From Lutibacter sp. (lineage in GTDB: Bacteria > Bacteroidota > Bacteroidia > Flavobacteriales > Flavobacteriaceae), in assembly GCA_021647265.1 (NCBI GenBank), contig JAKIVA010000042.1, positions 1 to 23,409 of the forward strand: a DNA stretch of 23,409 nt, given 5' to 3'. The position numbers were made by a program, and so were the translations under genes. Each line of letters begins with the position of its first letter. Position 1 is the stretch's first letter. Positions 1-6,762 of this stretch are shown here, piece after piece. The notes beneath the pieces are model-generated. The model ran no database searches and had not been told where the DNA came from. It saw nothing but the letters and a program-made list of their open reading frames with translations.

Positions 1-108
1 TTGGTAAATATTGTGGCAGCTTTAACAGCGTATTGTTTCTTCCCTAAAAAGCCTTCTTTAAATATAACACCTATTAAATCTAATCAATTATGTTTATGGG
101 CTGCTTAA
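1..108 (+). CDS. C-terminal fragment of an unidentified ORF, possibly a transposase tail
   Basis: An open frame enters from the left edge in frame 1 and stops with TAA at 106-108, giving 35 residues that include the stretch AYCFFPKKPSLNI and end in LCLWAA. The start and most of the protein lie outside the window. The tail vaguely recalls C-termini of DDE-type insertion-sequence transposases, but no catalytic residue is visible and I see no terminal inverted repeat just downstream. It may also be an unrelated gene or a chance open frame. The family call is a guess. Confidence 0.35.
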   Translation: MVNIVAALTAYCFFPKKPSLNITPIKSNQLCLWAA

Positions 109-259
109 ACATTATTCACGTTAATTACATATTATAACAACAATAGAGACATACTGTTTAAATATAAAATTCGTTTGTAGCCTAAAGTTTATTTTAATAA
201 ACTATATCTGCGTTTTTACTTATAATTACAAGTCATTTCAATTAATATTATATAAATAA

Positions 260-290
260 TTGGAGATAAGCAAAAAGTTATGCTACCTTG
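260..290 (+). promoter_or_regulatory. possible promoter for a short transcript
   Basis: TTG at 260-262 and TACCTTG at 284-290 are separated by 21 bases. This resembles the Bacteroidota sigma-factor pattern (TTG, about 19-21 bases, TAnnTTTG), but the second box lacks one T. It would start RNA near 296, about 43 bases before the small ORF at 339. Confidence 0.35.
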
Positions 291-338
291 ATTTAAGAAT
301 TAATTCACAAACTATTTATTAACCTAAAATCTATTAGT

Positions 339-401
339 ATGATTACAATTTTTGTGCTAGTAACCAAACTAGCATTAACTATTATTAACATCTTATTTTA
401 A
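339..401 (+). CDS. possible 20-residue hydrophobic small protein
   Basis: ATG at 339 opens a 20-codon frame ending in TAA at 399-401, encoding MITIFVLVTKLALTIINILF. Almost every residue is hydrophobic apart from one lysine, so the product could span a membrane once. A plausible promoter lies upstream and an intrinsic terminator directly downstream (409-435), so this would be a self-contained unit of about 140 bases. The coding stretch also holds a 7-bp inverted repeat (TGCTAGT at 355-361, ACTAGCA at 368-374), so the transcript could instead be a small RNA with a chance ORF. I do not recognise the peptide. Small hydrophobic peptides of this kind occur as type I toxins or small membrane regulators, but nothing here shows that role. 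Confidence 0.3.
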   Translation: MITIFVLVTKLALTIINILF

Positions 402-408
402 GAAATAT

Positions 409-435
409 AAATCCTACTTTTTGTAGGATTTTTTT
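409..435 (+). terminator. intrinsic terminator
   Basis: AAATCCTAC (409-417) and GTAGGATTT (423-431) form a perfect 9-bp stem with a 5-base loop, running into a T tract to 435. It lies after the 20-codon ORF and just before the small gene at 454. Confidence 0.85.
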
Positions 436-453
436 ATTGTGTATTTTTACAAT

Positions 454-603
454 ATGGTTAAGCAACTTTTTAAAATTTTAGCAAAAATTAATAAAATAGT
501 ATTTCCTAGTTTTTCTAAAAGGGGACTAGACATGTCTAAAGCTAAAAAATGGCAATTAGCAATAATTGGCTGGAGATACTTTACAACAAAAAATAGTTTG
601 TAA
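454..603 (+). CDS. small conserved flavobacterial protein, 49 residues (often labelled 'SsrA-binding protein')
   Basis: The frame runs from ATG 454 to TAA 601-603. The product is basic and small: a KQLFKILAKINKIVFPSFSK-type N-terminus, then KRGLDMSKAKKWQLAIIGWR and a short tail ending TTKNSL. The pattern (basic helix, 'P-S-F-S/T-K', 'LDLSKA..fQLAI.gWR.yvtkn.L') matches a family I recall from Flavobacteriaceae, usually annotated by propagation as SsrA-binding protein although it is far shorter than SmpB (about 150 residues) and lacks its barrel. The real function is unknown. No good promoter sits between the terminator at 435 and the ATG, so expression may depend on read-through. The -33 box of the tRNA promoter overlaps its stop codon. 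The opposite-strand frame here overlaps the tRNA and is less likely to be real. Confidence 0.75.
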   Translation: MVKQLFKILAKINKIVFPSFSKRGLDMSKAKKWQLAIIGWRYFTTKNSL

Positions 604-626
604 ATAATTAAAAAATAGTATATTTG
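597..626 (+). promoter_or_regulatory. promoter of tRNA-Arg
   Basis: TTTG at 597-600 and TATATTTG at 619-626, spaced by 18 bases, match the Bacteroidota -33/-7 consensus closely. Transcription would begin near 632, a few bases before the mature tRNA end at 639. The -33 box shares bases with the last codon of the preceding small gene. Confidence 0.75.
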
Positions 627-638
627 CACCCGCAAAAC

Positions 639-712
639 GGCCTCGTGGCGCAACTGAATAGCGCATCTGATTACGGCTCAGAAGGTTACAGGTTTGAATC
701 CTGTCGAGGTCA
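639..712 (+). tRNA. tRNA-Arg (anticodon ACG)
   Basis: A full cloverleaf can be folded. The acceptor arms are GGCCTCG and CGAGGTC, with one G-T pair. The D stem is GCGC/GCGC, the anticodon stem TCTGA/TCAGA around loop TTACGGC (anticodon ACG), the variable loop AGGTT, and the T stem ACAGG/CCTGT with loop TTTGAAT. The discriminator base is A at 712 and CCA is not encoded. ACG reads CGN codons after deamination of A34 to inosine by TadA. The gene has its own promoter and terminator, so it is a single-tRNA unit. Confidence 0.97.
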
Positions 713-722
713 CTAAAAAATA

Positions 723-757
723 AAGCAATTATCTAATAATAAGATAGTTGCTTTTTT
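723..757 (+). terminator. intrinsic terminator of tRNA-Arg
   Basis: AAGCAATTATCT (723-734) pairs with AGATAGTTGCTT (742-753), 12 bp with one wobble pair, and runs straight into T6. It lies 10 bases after the tRNA. Confidence 0.85.
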
Positions 758-979
758 AGTACACTATATTTAGACCGTAACTACTTTTCTATTTTTCTAC
801 TATTTAAATGCTATATTATCAATATCATTTTTACGTATTCCTAAATATTTCAACTAAAAATCTCTTTAAAAAATATTTTATCCAAAAAAACCTAACTTTA
901 ATCAATATTTATTCAAAAAAAATTCAATATCTTTATCTAATTCAAAATCATAAATTAAAACCTATTATTTTTAATAATT

Positions 980-1465
980 ATGGCTCAAAATTTCAAAGTA
1001 ACAGTAGACAACTCTTTTGAATATGACTTTAAAGATTCTGAAGTAAAAAGTTTGGATGCATTAAAACTATCCGAATCTAAATTCCATGCAATCCACAACA
1101 ATAAATCTTTTAATGTTGAACTTGAAAAATCTGATTTTTATAATAAAGAATATATCATTCGTGTAAATTCAAATAAGTTTACCGTTAAAATCTCAAACCA
1201 ATTAGATTTACTTATTAAAAAAATGGGATTTACAGTGGGAACATCCAAAAAATCTAATGATATAAAATCTCCTATGCCTGGACTTATTTTAAGTATAAAT
1301 GTTGAGAAAGGACAAAAAGTAACAGAAGGAGAAACCTTATTAATTTTGGAGGCCATGAAAATGGAAAATACAATTAGCTCTCCAAAAGAAGGTGTTGTTA
1401 AATCCATACACGTTAAAAAAGGAGAAACTGTTGAAAAGGGTGAACTAATGATTGAGTTAGAATAA
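980..1465 (+). CDS. biotin carboxyl carrier protein of an acyl-CoA carboxylase
   Basis: This 161-residue protein carries the biotin that shuttles CO2 between the two catalytic subunits encoded next to it. The biotinyl domain occupies about residues 93-161 and contains the classic EAMKMEN motif at 124-130, with Lys127 the biotinylated residue. A PMPG turn (98-101) and EGVVKSI (137-143) flank it as usual. The first 90 residues form a less conserved domain, probably for subunit docking. Its gene is first of three on the same strand, 49 bases before the biotin carboxylase start. The 222 bases upstream back to the tRNA terminator are very AT-rich; a weak TATCTTTA box at 928-935 is the only promoter-like sequence I see. 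It might instead serve a methylcrotonyl-type enzyme, but the carboxyltransferase favours propionyl-CoA. Confidence 0.93.
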   Translation: MAQNFKVTVDNSFEYDFKDSEVKSLDALKLSESKFHAIHNNKSFNVELEKSDFYNKEYIIRVNSNKFTVKISNQLDLLIKKMGFTVGTSKKSNDIKSPMPGLILSINVEKGQKVTEGETLLILEAMKMENTISSPKEGVVKSIHVKKGETVEKGELMIELE

Positions 1466-1514
1466 CAACTACTCACTCTACCTAAAAACCACCAACATAT
1501 TGAATTGTATTAAG

Positions 1515-2957
1515 ATGAAAAAAATATTAATAGCAAATAGAGGAGAAATTGCCATTCGAGTTATGAAAACTGCTCGAAAAATGGGTATTAAAACAGTTGC
1601 CATTTATTCAAAAGCCGATAGAAATGCACTACATGTAAGATTTGCAGATGAAGCCGTTTATATTGGTGAAGCTCCTTCAAACAAATCATATCTTTTAGGA
1701 GATAAAATTATTAAAGAAGCCAAGAAACTATACGTAGATGGTATTCATCCTGGCTACGGTTTTCTTAGTGAGAACGCACATTTTGCTGAATTGTGTGAAA
1801 AGAATGGAATTATCTTTATAGGGCCTAAATCTAAATCAATTAAGATAATGGGAGATAAATTGGCCGCAAAAGACGCAGTAAAGCATTACAATATCCCTAT
1901 GGTTCCCGGTGTTGACAGAGCAGTTACCAACCCCAAAGAAGCTGCTGATATTGCGAGGGAAATTGGATTTCCAATATTAATAAAAGCCTCTGCTGGTGGT
2001 GGCGGTAAAGGAATGCGTATTGTTGAACAAGAAAAAGATGTTGAAGAACAAATGGCTAGAGCCATTAGCGAAGCAACTTCAGCTTTTGGTAATGGCTCTG
2101 TCTTTGTTGAAAAATACATCACTTCACCCCGACACATTGAAATTCAAGTACTTGCTGACAGTTACGGAAATACACTGCATTTATTTGAAAGAGAGTGTAG
2201 CATACAGCGTAGACACCAAAAAGTAGTTGAAGAAGCTCCTTCTTCAATTTTAGACCCTGAATTAAGAAAAAAAATGGGAGATGCTGCAATTAAAGTTGCA
2301 AAATCTTGTGACTATCTAGGTGCAGGTACCGTTGAATTTTTAGTAGATAAAAATTTAAACTTCTATTTCTTAGAAATGAACACCCGTTTACAAGTTGAGC
2401 ACCCTGTAACCGAATTAATTTCGGGTATAGATTTGGTTGAACAACAAATAAAAATTGCACGTGGAGAAGTCATTTCTTTCAAACAAGAAGATCTAAAAAT
2501 CAAAGGTCATGCACTAGAATTACGCGTTTATGCTGAAGACCCTACAAATAATTTTTTACCTAGTGTTGGAAATTTAAACATTTATAAAATTCCCACAGGT
2601 AAAGGTATTAGGGTTGATAATGGCTTTGAACAAGGAATGGACATACCTATTTATTACGACCCAATGCTATCAAAATTAATTACTTATGGAAAAACACGTG
2701 AAGAAGCCATTCAACTTATGATTGAAGCCATAGATAATTATAAAATTGAAGGAGTTAAAACTACATTACCATTTGGTAAATTTGTTTGTAATCATGAAGC
2801 CTTCCGTTCTGGAAAATTTGATACACATTTCGTTAAAAATTACTTTACTGACCAAGTACTACAAATAAGTTTAAACGAAGAAGCGCAAATTGCTGCAACA
2901 ATGGCTCTAAAAATTTACTTGGAAGATCAACAAAAATTAAAAATTCCTATTAATTAA
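1515..2957 (+). CDS. accC: biotin carboxylase subunit of acyl-CoA (propionyl-CoA) carboxylase
   Basis: This subunit uses ATP and bicarbonate to carboxylate the biotin on the neighbouring carrier protein. At 480 residues it has the usual AccC/PccA core length without a fused biotin domain. In order: the N-terminal domain begins MKKILIANRGEIAIR; the ATP-grasp domain carries the glycine loop GGGGKGMR (161-168); FERECSIQRRHQKVVEEAPS follows at 224-243; and EMNTRLQVEHPVTE (287-300) holds the metal and catalytic residues. A C-terminal domain extends to about 445. The frame is open back to a TTG at 1500, but the ATG at 1515 begins exactly where family members begin, so I chose it. The gene lies in the middle of the operon, 22 bases before the carboxyltransferase. 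The symbol reflects the domain; pccA is equally defensible. Confidence 0.95.
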   Translation: MKKILIANRGEIAIRVMKTARKMGIKTVAIYSKADRNALHVRFADEAVYIGEAPSNKSYLLGDKIIKEAKKLYVDGIHPGYGFLSENAHFAELCEKNGIIFIGPKSKSIKIMGDKLAAKDAVKHYNIPMVPGVDRAVTNPKEAADIAREIGFPILIKASAGGGGKGMRIVEQEKDVEEQMARAISEATSAFGNGSVFVEKYITSPRHIEIQVLADSYGNTLHLFERECSIQRRHQKVVEEAPSSILDPELRKKMGDAAIKVAKSCDYLGAGTVEFLVDKNLNFYFLEMNTRLQVEHPVTELISGIDLVEQQIKIARGEVISFKQEDLKIKGHALELRVYAEDPTNNFLPSVGNLNIYKIPTGKGIRVDNGFEQGMDIPIYYDPMLSKLITYGKTREEAIQLMIEAIDNYKIEGVKTTLPFGKFVCNHEAFRSGKFDTHFVKNYFTDQVLQISLNEEAQIAATMALKIYLEDQQKLKIPIN

Positions 2958-2979
2958 TCACCTAATAAAATTCAACGAG

Positions 2980-4521
2980 ATGGATTCAAAAATTGAAAAA
3001 TTAAATAAAAAAGTTGCATTGGCACATTTAGGTGGTGGAGAAAAAAGAATTGCAAAGCAACATGCTAAGAAAAAATTAACTGCTAGAGAGCGTATCTCTT
3101 ACCTTTTAGATGAAGAATCTTTTGAAGAAATGGGTGTTTTGGTTACTCATAGGACAACAGATTTTGGTATGGAAAAAGAAATTTACTTTGGTGATGGCGT
3201 TGTTACGGGCTATGGAACAATTAATAAACGATTGGTTTATGTTTTCGCTCAAGACTTTACAGTTTTTGGAGGTTCACTTTCTGAAACTCATGCTGAAAAA
3301 ATTTGCAAAATAATGGATCAAGCTTTAAAAGTTGGAGCTCCTGTAATAGGATTGAATGATTCTGGCGGTGCAAGAATTCAGGAAGGTGTAAAATCTTTAG
3401 GTGGTTACGCTGATATTTTTTATAGAAACGTACAAGCATCGGGGGTAATCCCGCAACTTTCTGCAATTATGGGACCTTGTGCAGGTGGAGCAGTTTATTC
3501 TCCTGCAATGACTGATTTTACTTTAATGGTTGAAAATACCAGTTATATGTTTGTTACCGGCCCAAATGTTGTGAAAACAGTAACAAATGAAGAAGTTACC
3601 GCAGAAGAGTTAGGTGGAGCAAGTACTCATTCAACAAAATCTGGAGTTACACACATTACCTCAGCAAATGATATTGAATGCTTGGAAGATATTAAAACTT
3701 TATTGAGTTATATTCCACAAAACAATAGAGAAACAACTAAAAAATTACCTTATAAATTACATGATGAAATTAGAGAGAAGCTGGAAGAAATAATCCCAGA
3801 AAACCCTAATAAGCCCTATGATATGCATAAGATTATTAAAGGTATTATTGACAAAGATTCATTTTTTGAAATTCATAAAGATTATGCCGAAAATATAATT
3901 GTTGGTTTTGCTCGTTTAGCTGGAAGAAGTATTGGTATTATTGCAAATCAACCTATAAATTTAGCAGGTTGTTTAGATGTAAATAGCTCCAAAAAAGCAG
4001 CTCGTTTTACACGTTTTTGCGATAGTTTTAATATCCCACTATTGGTTTTAGTTGATGTACCTGGTTTTTTACCTGGAACAGATCAGGAATGGAATGCCAT
4101 TATAACCAATGGAGCAAAATTGCTGTATGCATTAAGTGAAGCAACAGTACCAAGAATTACTGTTATTACACGAAAAGCTTATGGTGGCGCCTATGATGTA
4201 ATGAACTCTAAACATATAGGTGCCGATATGAATTTTGCTTGGCCTACTGCAGAAATTGCCGTAATGGGAGCCAAAGGTGCAGCTGAAATAATTTTTAAAA
4301 ATGAAATAAAAGCTGCAAAAAATCCGAAAGCAAAATGGAAAGAAAAAGAAGCTGAGTATGCTGAAAAATTTGCCGACCCTTACCGAGCAGCAAGACGCGG
4401 TTTTATAGATGAGGTTATTTATCCTAAAAATACTCGGAGAAAATTAATTAAAGCTTTTCAAATGCTTGAGGGTAAAAAAGTAAATAGACCTAAGAGAAAA
4501 CATGGAAATATTCCCCTATAA
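2980..4521 (+). CDS. pccB: acyl-CoA carboxylase carboxyltransferase (propionyl-CoA carboxylase beta)
   Basis: This subunit transfers the carboxyl group from carboxybiotin to an acyl-CoA, most likely making methylmalonyl-CoA from propionyl-CoA. It is 513 residues, the standard PccB length. The N-terminal crotonase-like half shows SGGARIQEGVKSLGGY (128-143) and GPCAGGAVYSPA (165-176), which form the first oxyanion region. The C-terminal half shows DVPGFLPG and AYGGAYDVM, the second. The C-terminus KRKHGNIPL is typical of propionyl-CoA carboxylase beta chains. Translation starts at ATG 2980, 22 bases after the biotin carboxylase stop, and the three genes look co-transcribed. The 34 bases to the convergent clpS gene contain no obvious terminator. 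Substrate choice within the acyl-CoA carboxylase family cannot be fixed from sequence alone. Confidence 0.93.
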   Translation: MDSKIEKLNKKVALAHLGGGEKRIAKQHAKKKLTARERISYLLDEESFEEMGVLVTHRTTDFGMEKEIYFGDGVVTGYGTINKRLVYVFAQDFTVFGGSLSETHAEKICKIMDQALKVGAPVIGLNDSGGARIQEGVKSLGGYADIFYRNVQASGVIPQLSAIMGPCAGGAVYSPAMTDFTLMVENTSYMFVTGPNVVKTVTNEEVTAEELGGASTHSTKSGVTHITSANDIECLEDIKTLLSYIPQNNRETTKKLPYKLHDEIREKLEEIIPENPNKPYDMHKIIKGIIDKDSFFEIHKDYAENIIVGFARLAGRSIGIIANQPINLAGCLDVNSSKKAARFTRFCDSFNIPLLVLVDVPGFLPGTDQEWNAIITNGAKLLYALSEATVPRITVITRKAYGGAYDVMNSKHIGADMNFAWPTAEIAVMGAKGAAEIIFKNEIKAAKNPKAKWKEKEAEYAEKFADPYRAARRGFIDEVIYPKNTRRKLIKAFQMLEGKKVNRPKRKHGNIPL

Positions 4522-4555
4522 TTAATTTTTAAAACCTAATTACAACATCGTTTTT

Positions 4556-4831
4556 TTATATTATTTCAGCAGATAATCCCTTTGTTAACAACATAATACA
4601 ACGAGGCTTTAAATCGTTATACTCTCCCGTTTTAACGGTACATTTCCCTTTATAATGGACTAAAATAGCACATTGCTCCGCCTGTTCTAATGTATGGTCA
4701 CAAATATCAATCAACGAATCAATTACATGGTCAAAAGTATTTACATCATCATTAAACAAAACTATTTCATTTTGATTGGTTTCTTTTTCTAAAGTATCTA
4801 CTTCTTCTTTTATTTTTTTCTTTGTACTCAT
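4556..4831 (-). CDS. clpS: ATP-dependent Clp protease adaptor ClpS
   Basis: ClpS binds N-degron substrates and delivers them to ClpA for ClpP degradation in the cytosol. The 91-residue product has a charged, lysine- and glutamate-rich flexible N-terminus (about 1-20), which in ClpS engages ClpA, followed by the core. The diagnostic LFNDDVNTFDHVI (25-37) contains the Asn-Asp-Asp ligands of the N-terminal amino group. AEQCAILVHYKGK (51-63) includes the conserved His59 of the binding pocket. It follows prmA on the same strand after 16 bases, so it is probably the last gene of a prmA-clpS unit. Confidence 0.96.
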   Translation of the reverse strand: MSTKKKIKEEVDTLEKETNQNEIVLFNDDVNTFDHVIDSLIDICDHTLEQAEQCAILVHYKGKCTVKTGEYNDLKPRCIMLLTKGLSAEII

Positions 4832-4847
4832 ACTGCTAAATTAATAA

Positions 4848-5696
4848 TTATTTCAAATACTTCAAAGCTACCCAGTTATTTCGCTCAATAACTTCATCAA
4901 ATATTAAACCATATTTAGATACTTCAGCATCAATAATAGGAACATCTTTTTTATAAAACCCACTAAGCAGAAGAACACCTATATCACTCAAACAATTTAT
5001 ATATACTTTCATATCATTTAATAAAATATTTCTGTTAATATTAGCTATTATTACATCATACTTTTTATGCTTTAACAATGAAGCATCTCCTTCATAAACG
5101 GTTATCTGCTTACAATTATTTCGTTCAACATTTTCTAAAGAATTTATATAGCACCAATTATCTATATCAATTGCATCAATTGGCCTAGCTCCTTTCATTT
5201 CAGAAAAAATGGCTAAAACCCCTGTTCCACACCCCATATCTAACACCTTTTTATTTGTTAAATCTAAACTTATTAAATGCCGTACCATCATATGTGTGGT
5301 TTCGTGGTGTCCCGTTCCAAAACTCATTTTAGGCTCAATAATAATATCGTATTTTATCCCGTTATTCTTCGGGATTGGGTTTTCATGAAAAGGAGCTCTA
5401 ATACTTACTAAATTAGCTACTTGAATTTGATTAAAGTTCTTTTCCCATTCACTATTCCAATTTATTTGTTCAATAATTTCTTTTTTAAAAGTAATTTCAA
5501 ATTCATCAGAGTTTAAAATTTGAATATTTTCTAAAATTTCTGAATTCCAATCTTTTTCTTGAATATAAGCAGTAACTCCATCTTCATTTTCAACAAAACT
5601 TTCAAAACCGACATAGCTTAATTGTGCAATTAGAATTTCTGTGGCTGGTTCTTTTGGCATTGCCTTAAATGTATATCCTATATATTTTATATTCAT
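4848..5696 (-). CDS. prmA: ribosomal protein L11 methyltransferase PrmA
   Basis: PrmA methylates ribosomal protein L11 with S-adenosylmethionine in the cytosol. The product is 282 residues, near the family norm. About residues 1-100 form the L11-recognition domain. The Rossmann methyltransferase domain follows with MSFGTGHHETT (124-134), the SAM motif VLDMGCGTG (151-159) and ANINRNIL (218-225), the substrate-side motif equivalent to (N/D)PP(F/Y) in PrmA proteins. It lies between the tpiA terminator and clpS and starts 18 bases past that terminator's T tract. In flavobacterial genomes tpiA, prmA and clpS are commonly adjacent, which I state from memory. Confidence 0.95.
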   Translation of the reverse strand: MNIKYIGYTFKAMPKEPATEILIAQLSYVGFESFVENEDGVTAYIQEKDWNSEILENIQILNSDEFEITFKKEIIEQINWNSEWEKNFNQIQVANLVSIRAPFHENPIPKNNGIKYDIIIEPKMSFGTGHHETTHMMVRHLISLDLTNKKVLDMGCGTGVLAIFSEMKGARPIDAIDIDNWCYINSLENVERNNCKQITVYEGDASLLKHKKYDVIIANINRNILLNDMKVYINCLSDIGVLLLSGFYKKDVPIIDAEVSKYGLIFDEVIERNNWVALKYLK

Positions 5697-5713
5697 TATT
5701 ATTGTTTTAAATG

Positions 5714-5721
5714 CAAAAATA
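5714..5721 (-). promoter_or_regulatory. possible -7 box of prmA inside the tpiA terminator tail
   Basis: Read on the minus strand the bases are TATTTTTG, a match to TAnnTTTG. They coincide with the T tract of the tpiA terminator and sit 18 bases before the prmA ATG. No TTG lies at the proper upstream distance, so promoter function is uncertain. Confidence 0.35.
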
Positions 5722-5753
5722 CGGTTTCCTTTTACAATTAAAGAAAACCGTAT
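5715..5753 (-). terminator. intrinsic terminator of tpiA
   Basis: The arms at 5719-5731 and 5741-5753 form a 13-bp stem with one wobble pair (plus-strand ATACGGTTT and AAACCGTAT cores), followed on the minus strand by T5. It lies 34 bases after the tpiA stop and before prmA. Confidence 0.85.
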
Positions 5754-5786
5754 CTATTGTACTAATATATATTTGTTTAAACTTAT

Positions 5787-6545
5787 TTAAAAAGATTTGA
5801 CTAGAGCTACAAAATTATCAGCATCTAATGCTGCTGCTCCTATCAGCCCTCCATCAACATCTTCTTTTGAAAAAATCTCTTTCGCATTGGCTGGTTTTAC
5901 ACTTCCTCCGTATAAAATTGATACATTCTCTGCTATCTCTCTATTGTATTTATTACTGATAATTTTTCTGATAAAAGCATGCATTTCTTGCGCCTGTTCA
6001 GGTGAAGCAGTTTCGCCGGTACCAATTGCCCATACAGGTTCATAAGCTAATATAATGTTTTCCCAGGCTGACGCCTCTAGATGAAACAACCCATTTTTTA
6101 GTTGACTTTCAACAATATTAAACTGATTTTCAGATTTTCTATCTTCTAAAACTTCACCAAAACAAAAAATAATTTCCATATTGTTTTTCAATGCTGCATC
6201 AACTTTTTGAGCCAAAATAGCATCTGTCTCACAAAAATATTCTCTACGTTCAGAATGACCTAAAATAACAATATTTACACCAACAGATTTAAGCATTTCT
6301 GCCGAGATTTCGCCTGTAAAAGCACCTTTTTTTACTTGATGCATATTTTGTGCAGCCACTTCAACTTTCGTTTTTTTAACCTTCTTGGCTACTTTTTCTA
6401 AACTAACAAACGTAGGAGCCACAATAACTCTTGTATTCTTTAACGAATTGTTTTTTAGCTTTTTTATAATTTGCTTCACCAAAAATTTAGAAGCTTTTAA
6501 ATCATTGTTCATTTTCCAATTACCTGCTACTATTTGTTTTCTCAT
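5787..6545 (-). CDS. tpiA: triosephosphate isomerase
   Basis: This glycolytic enzyme interconverts dihydroxyacetone phosphate and glyceraldehyde 3-phosphate. The 252-residue product is a standard TIM barrel with all catalytic residues visible. NWKMN (9-13) contains the substrate lysine Lys11, GHSERR (96-101) contains the electrophile His97, and AYEPVWAIGTG (167-177) contains the general base Glu169 and the start of the flexible loop. GGSVKP near the C-terminus binds phosphate. It is transcribed divergently from pyrF. A strong promoter match lies 39 bases upstream of the ATG, and a clear terminator follows, so it appears to be a single-gene unit. Confidence 0.98.
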   Translation of the reverse strand: MRKQIVAGNWKMNNDLKASKFLVKQIIKKLKNNSLKNTRVIVAPTFVSLEKVAKKVKKTKVEVAAQNMHQVKKGAFTGEISAEMLKSVGVNIVILGHSERREYFCETDAILAQKVDAALKNNMEIIFCFGEVLEDRKSENQFNIVESQLKNGLFHLEASAWENIILAYEPVWAIGTGETASPEQAQEMHAFIRKIISNKYNREIAENVSILYGGSVKPANAKEIFSKEDVDGGLIGAAALDADNFVALVKSF

Positions 6546-6579
6546 AGTATTCTAATTTACTTTTACAGTTTATTTTAAC

Positions 6580-6704
6580 TCAACAAATTTATGATATATT
6601 GTTTGGAAATCAACTTGAAAAACGGGTTGATTACGCAATCGTTTTCGACAAAAATTAATTTAAAAAAGATTATTTTATTAAAAAATCATATCATAATTTG
6701 TTGA
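6580..6704. repeat. 17-bp imperfect inverted repeat in the tpiA-pyrF spacer
   Basis: CAACAAATTTATGATAT (6581-6597) and ATATCATAATTTGTTG (6688-6703) are reverse complements apart from one extra T, and T6580/A6704 extend the match. Between them is a second perfect inverted repeat, AATCAAC (6608-6614) and GTTGATT (6626-6632). The pair brackets the divergent tpiA and pyrF promoters. No target-site duplication is visible. It could be paired operator sites, a small MITE-like remnant, or chance in AT-rich DNA. Confidence 0.45.
6584..6613 (-). promoter_or_regulatory. promoter of tpiA
   Basis: On the minus strand TTG (plus CAA, 6611-6613) is followed after 19 bases by TAAATTTG (plus 6584-6591), an exact TTG-N19-TAnnTTTG match. 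RNA would start near 6578, leaving a leader of about 33 bases. The -7 box lies within the left arm of the inverted repeat at 6580-6704. Confidence 0.75.
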
Positions 6705-6733
6705 ACAAATATAACTTAAAGTATTAAAATTAT

Positions 6734-6741
6734 TACTTTTG
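6734..6741 (+). promoter_or_regulatory. -7 promoter box of pyrF
   Basis: TACTTTTG matches TAnnTTTG and lies 21 bases before the pyrF ATG at 6763, giving a short leader of about 15 bases. No good -33 TTG is seen at the usual distance. Its position rules out the TTG at 6739 as a start codon, because that codon lies inside the box. Confidence 0.5.
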
Positions 6742-6762
6742 CTTAATTCTTTATCTGAATCT

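Noticed and set aside
1..260. Insertion-sequence end next to the left-edge ORF tail
   Set aside because: No terminal inverted repeat or target duplication can be seen in the bases after the stop, and the other end is outside the window.
447..653. 68-codon minus-strand open frame
   Set aside because: It overlaps the 5' end of tRNA-Arg and lies opposite the better supported 49-residue plus-strand gene; its composition shows no recognisable family.
639..712. tRNA-Arg as an integration (att) site
   Set aside because: No duplicated tRNA 3' end and no integrase gene are present in the window.
808..1020. 70-codon plus-strand open frame ahead of the biotin carrier gene
   Set aside because: It runs into the first codons of the well supported carrier protein in another frame, is rich in Ile, Lys, Tyr and Asn as expected of AT-rich non-coding DNA, and matches nothing known.
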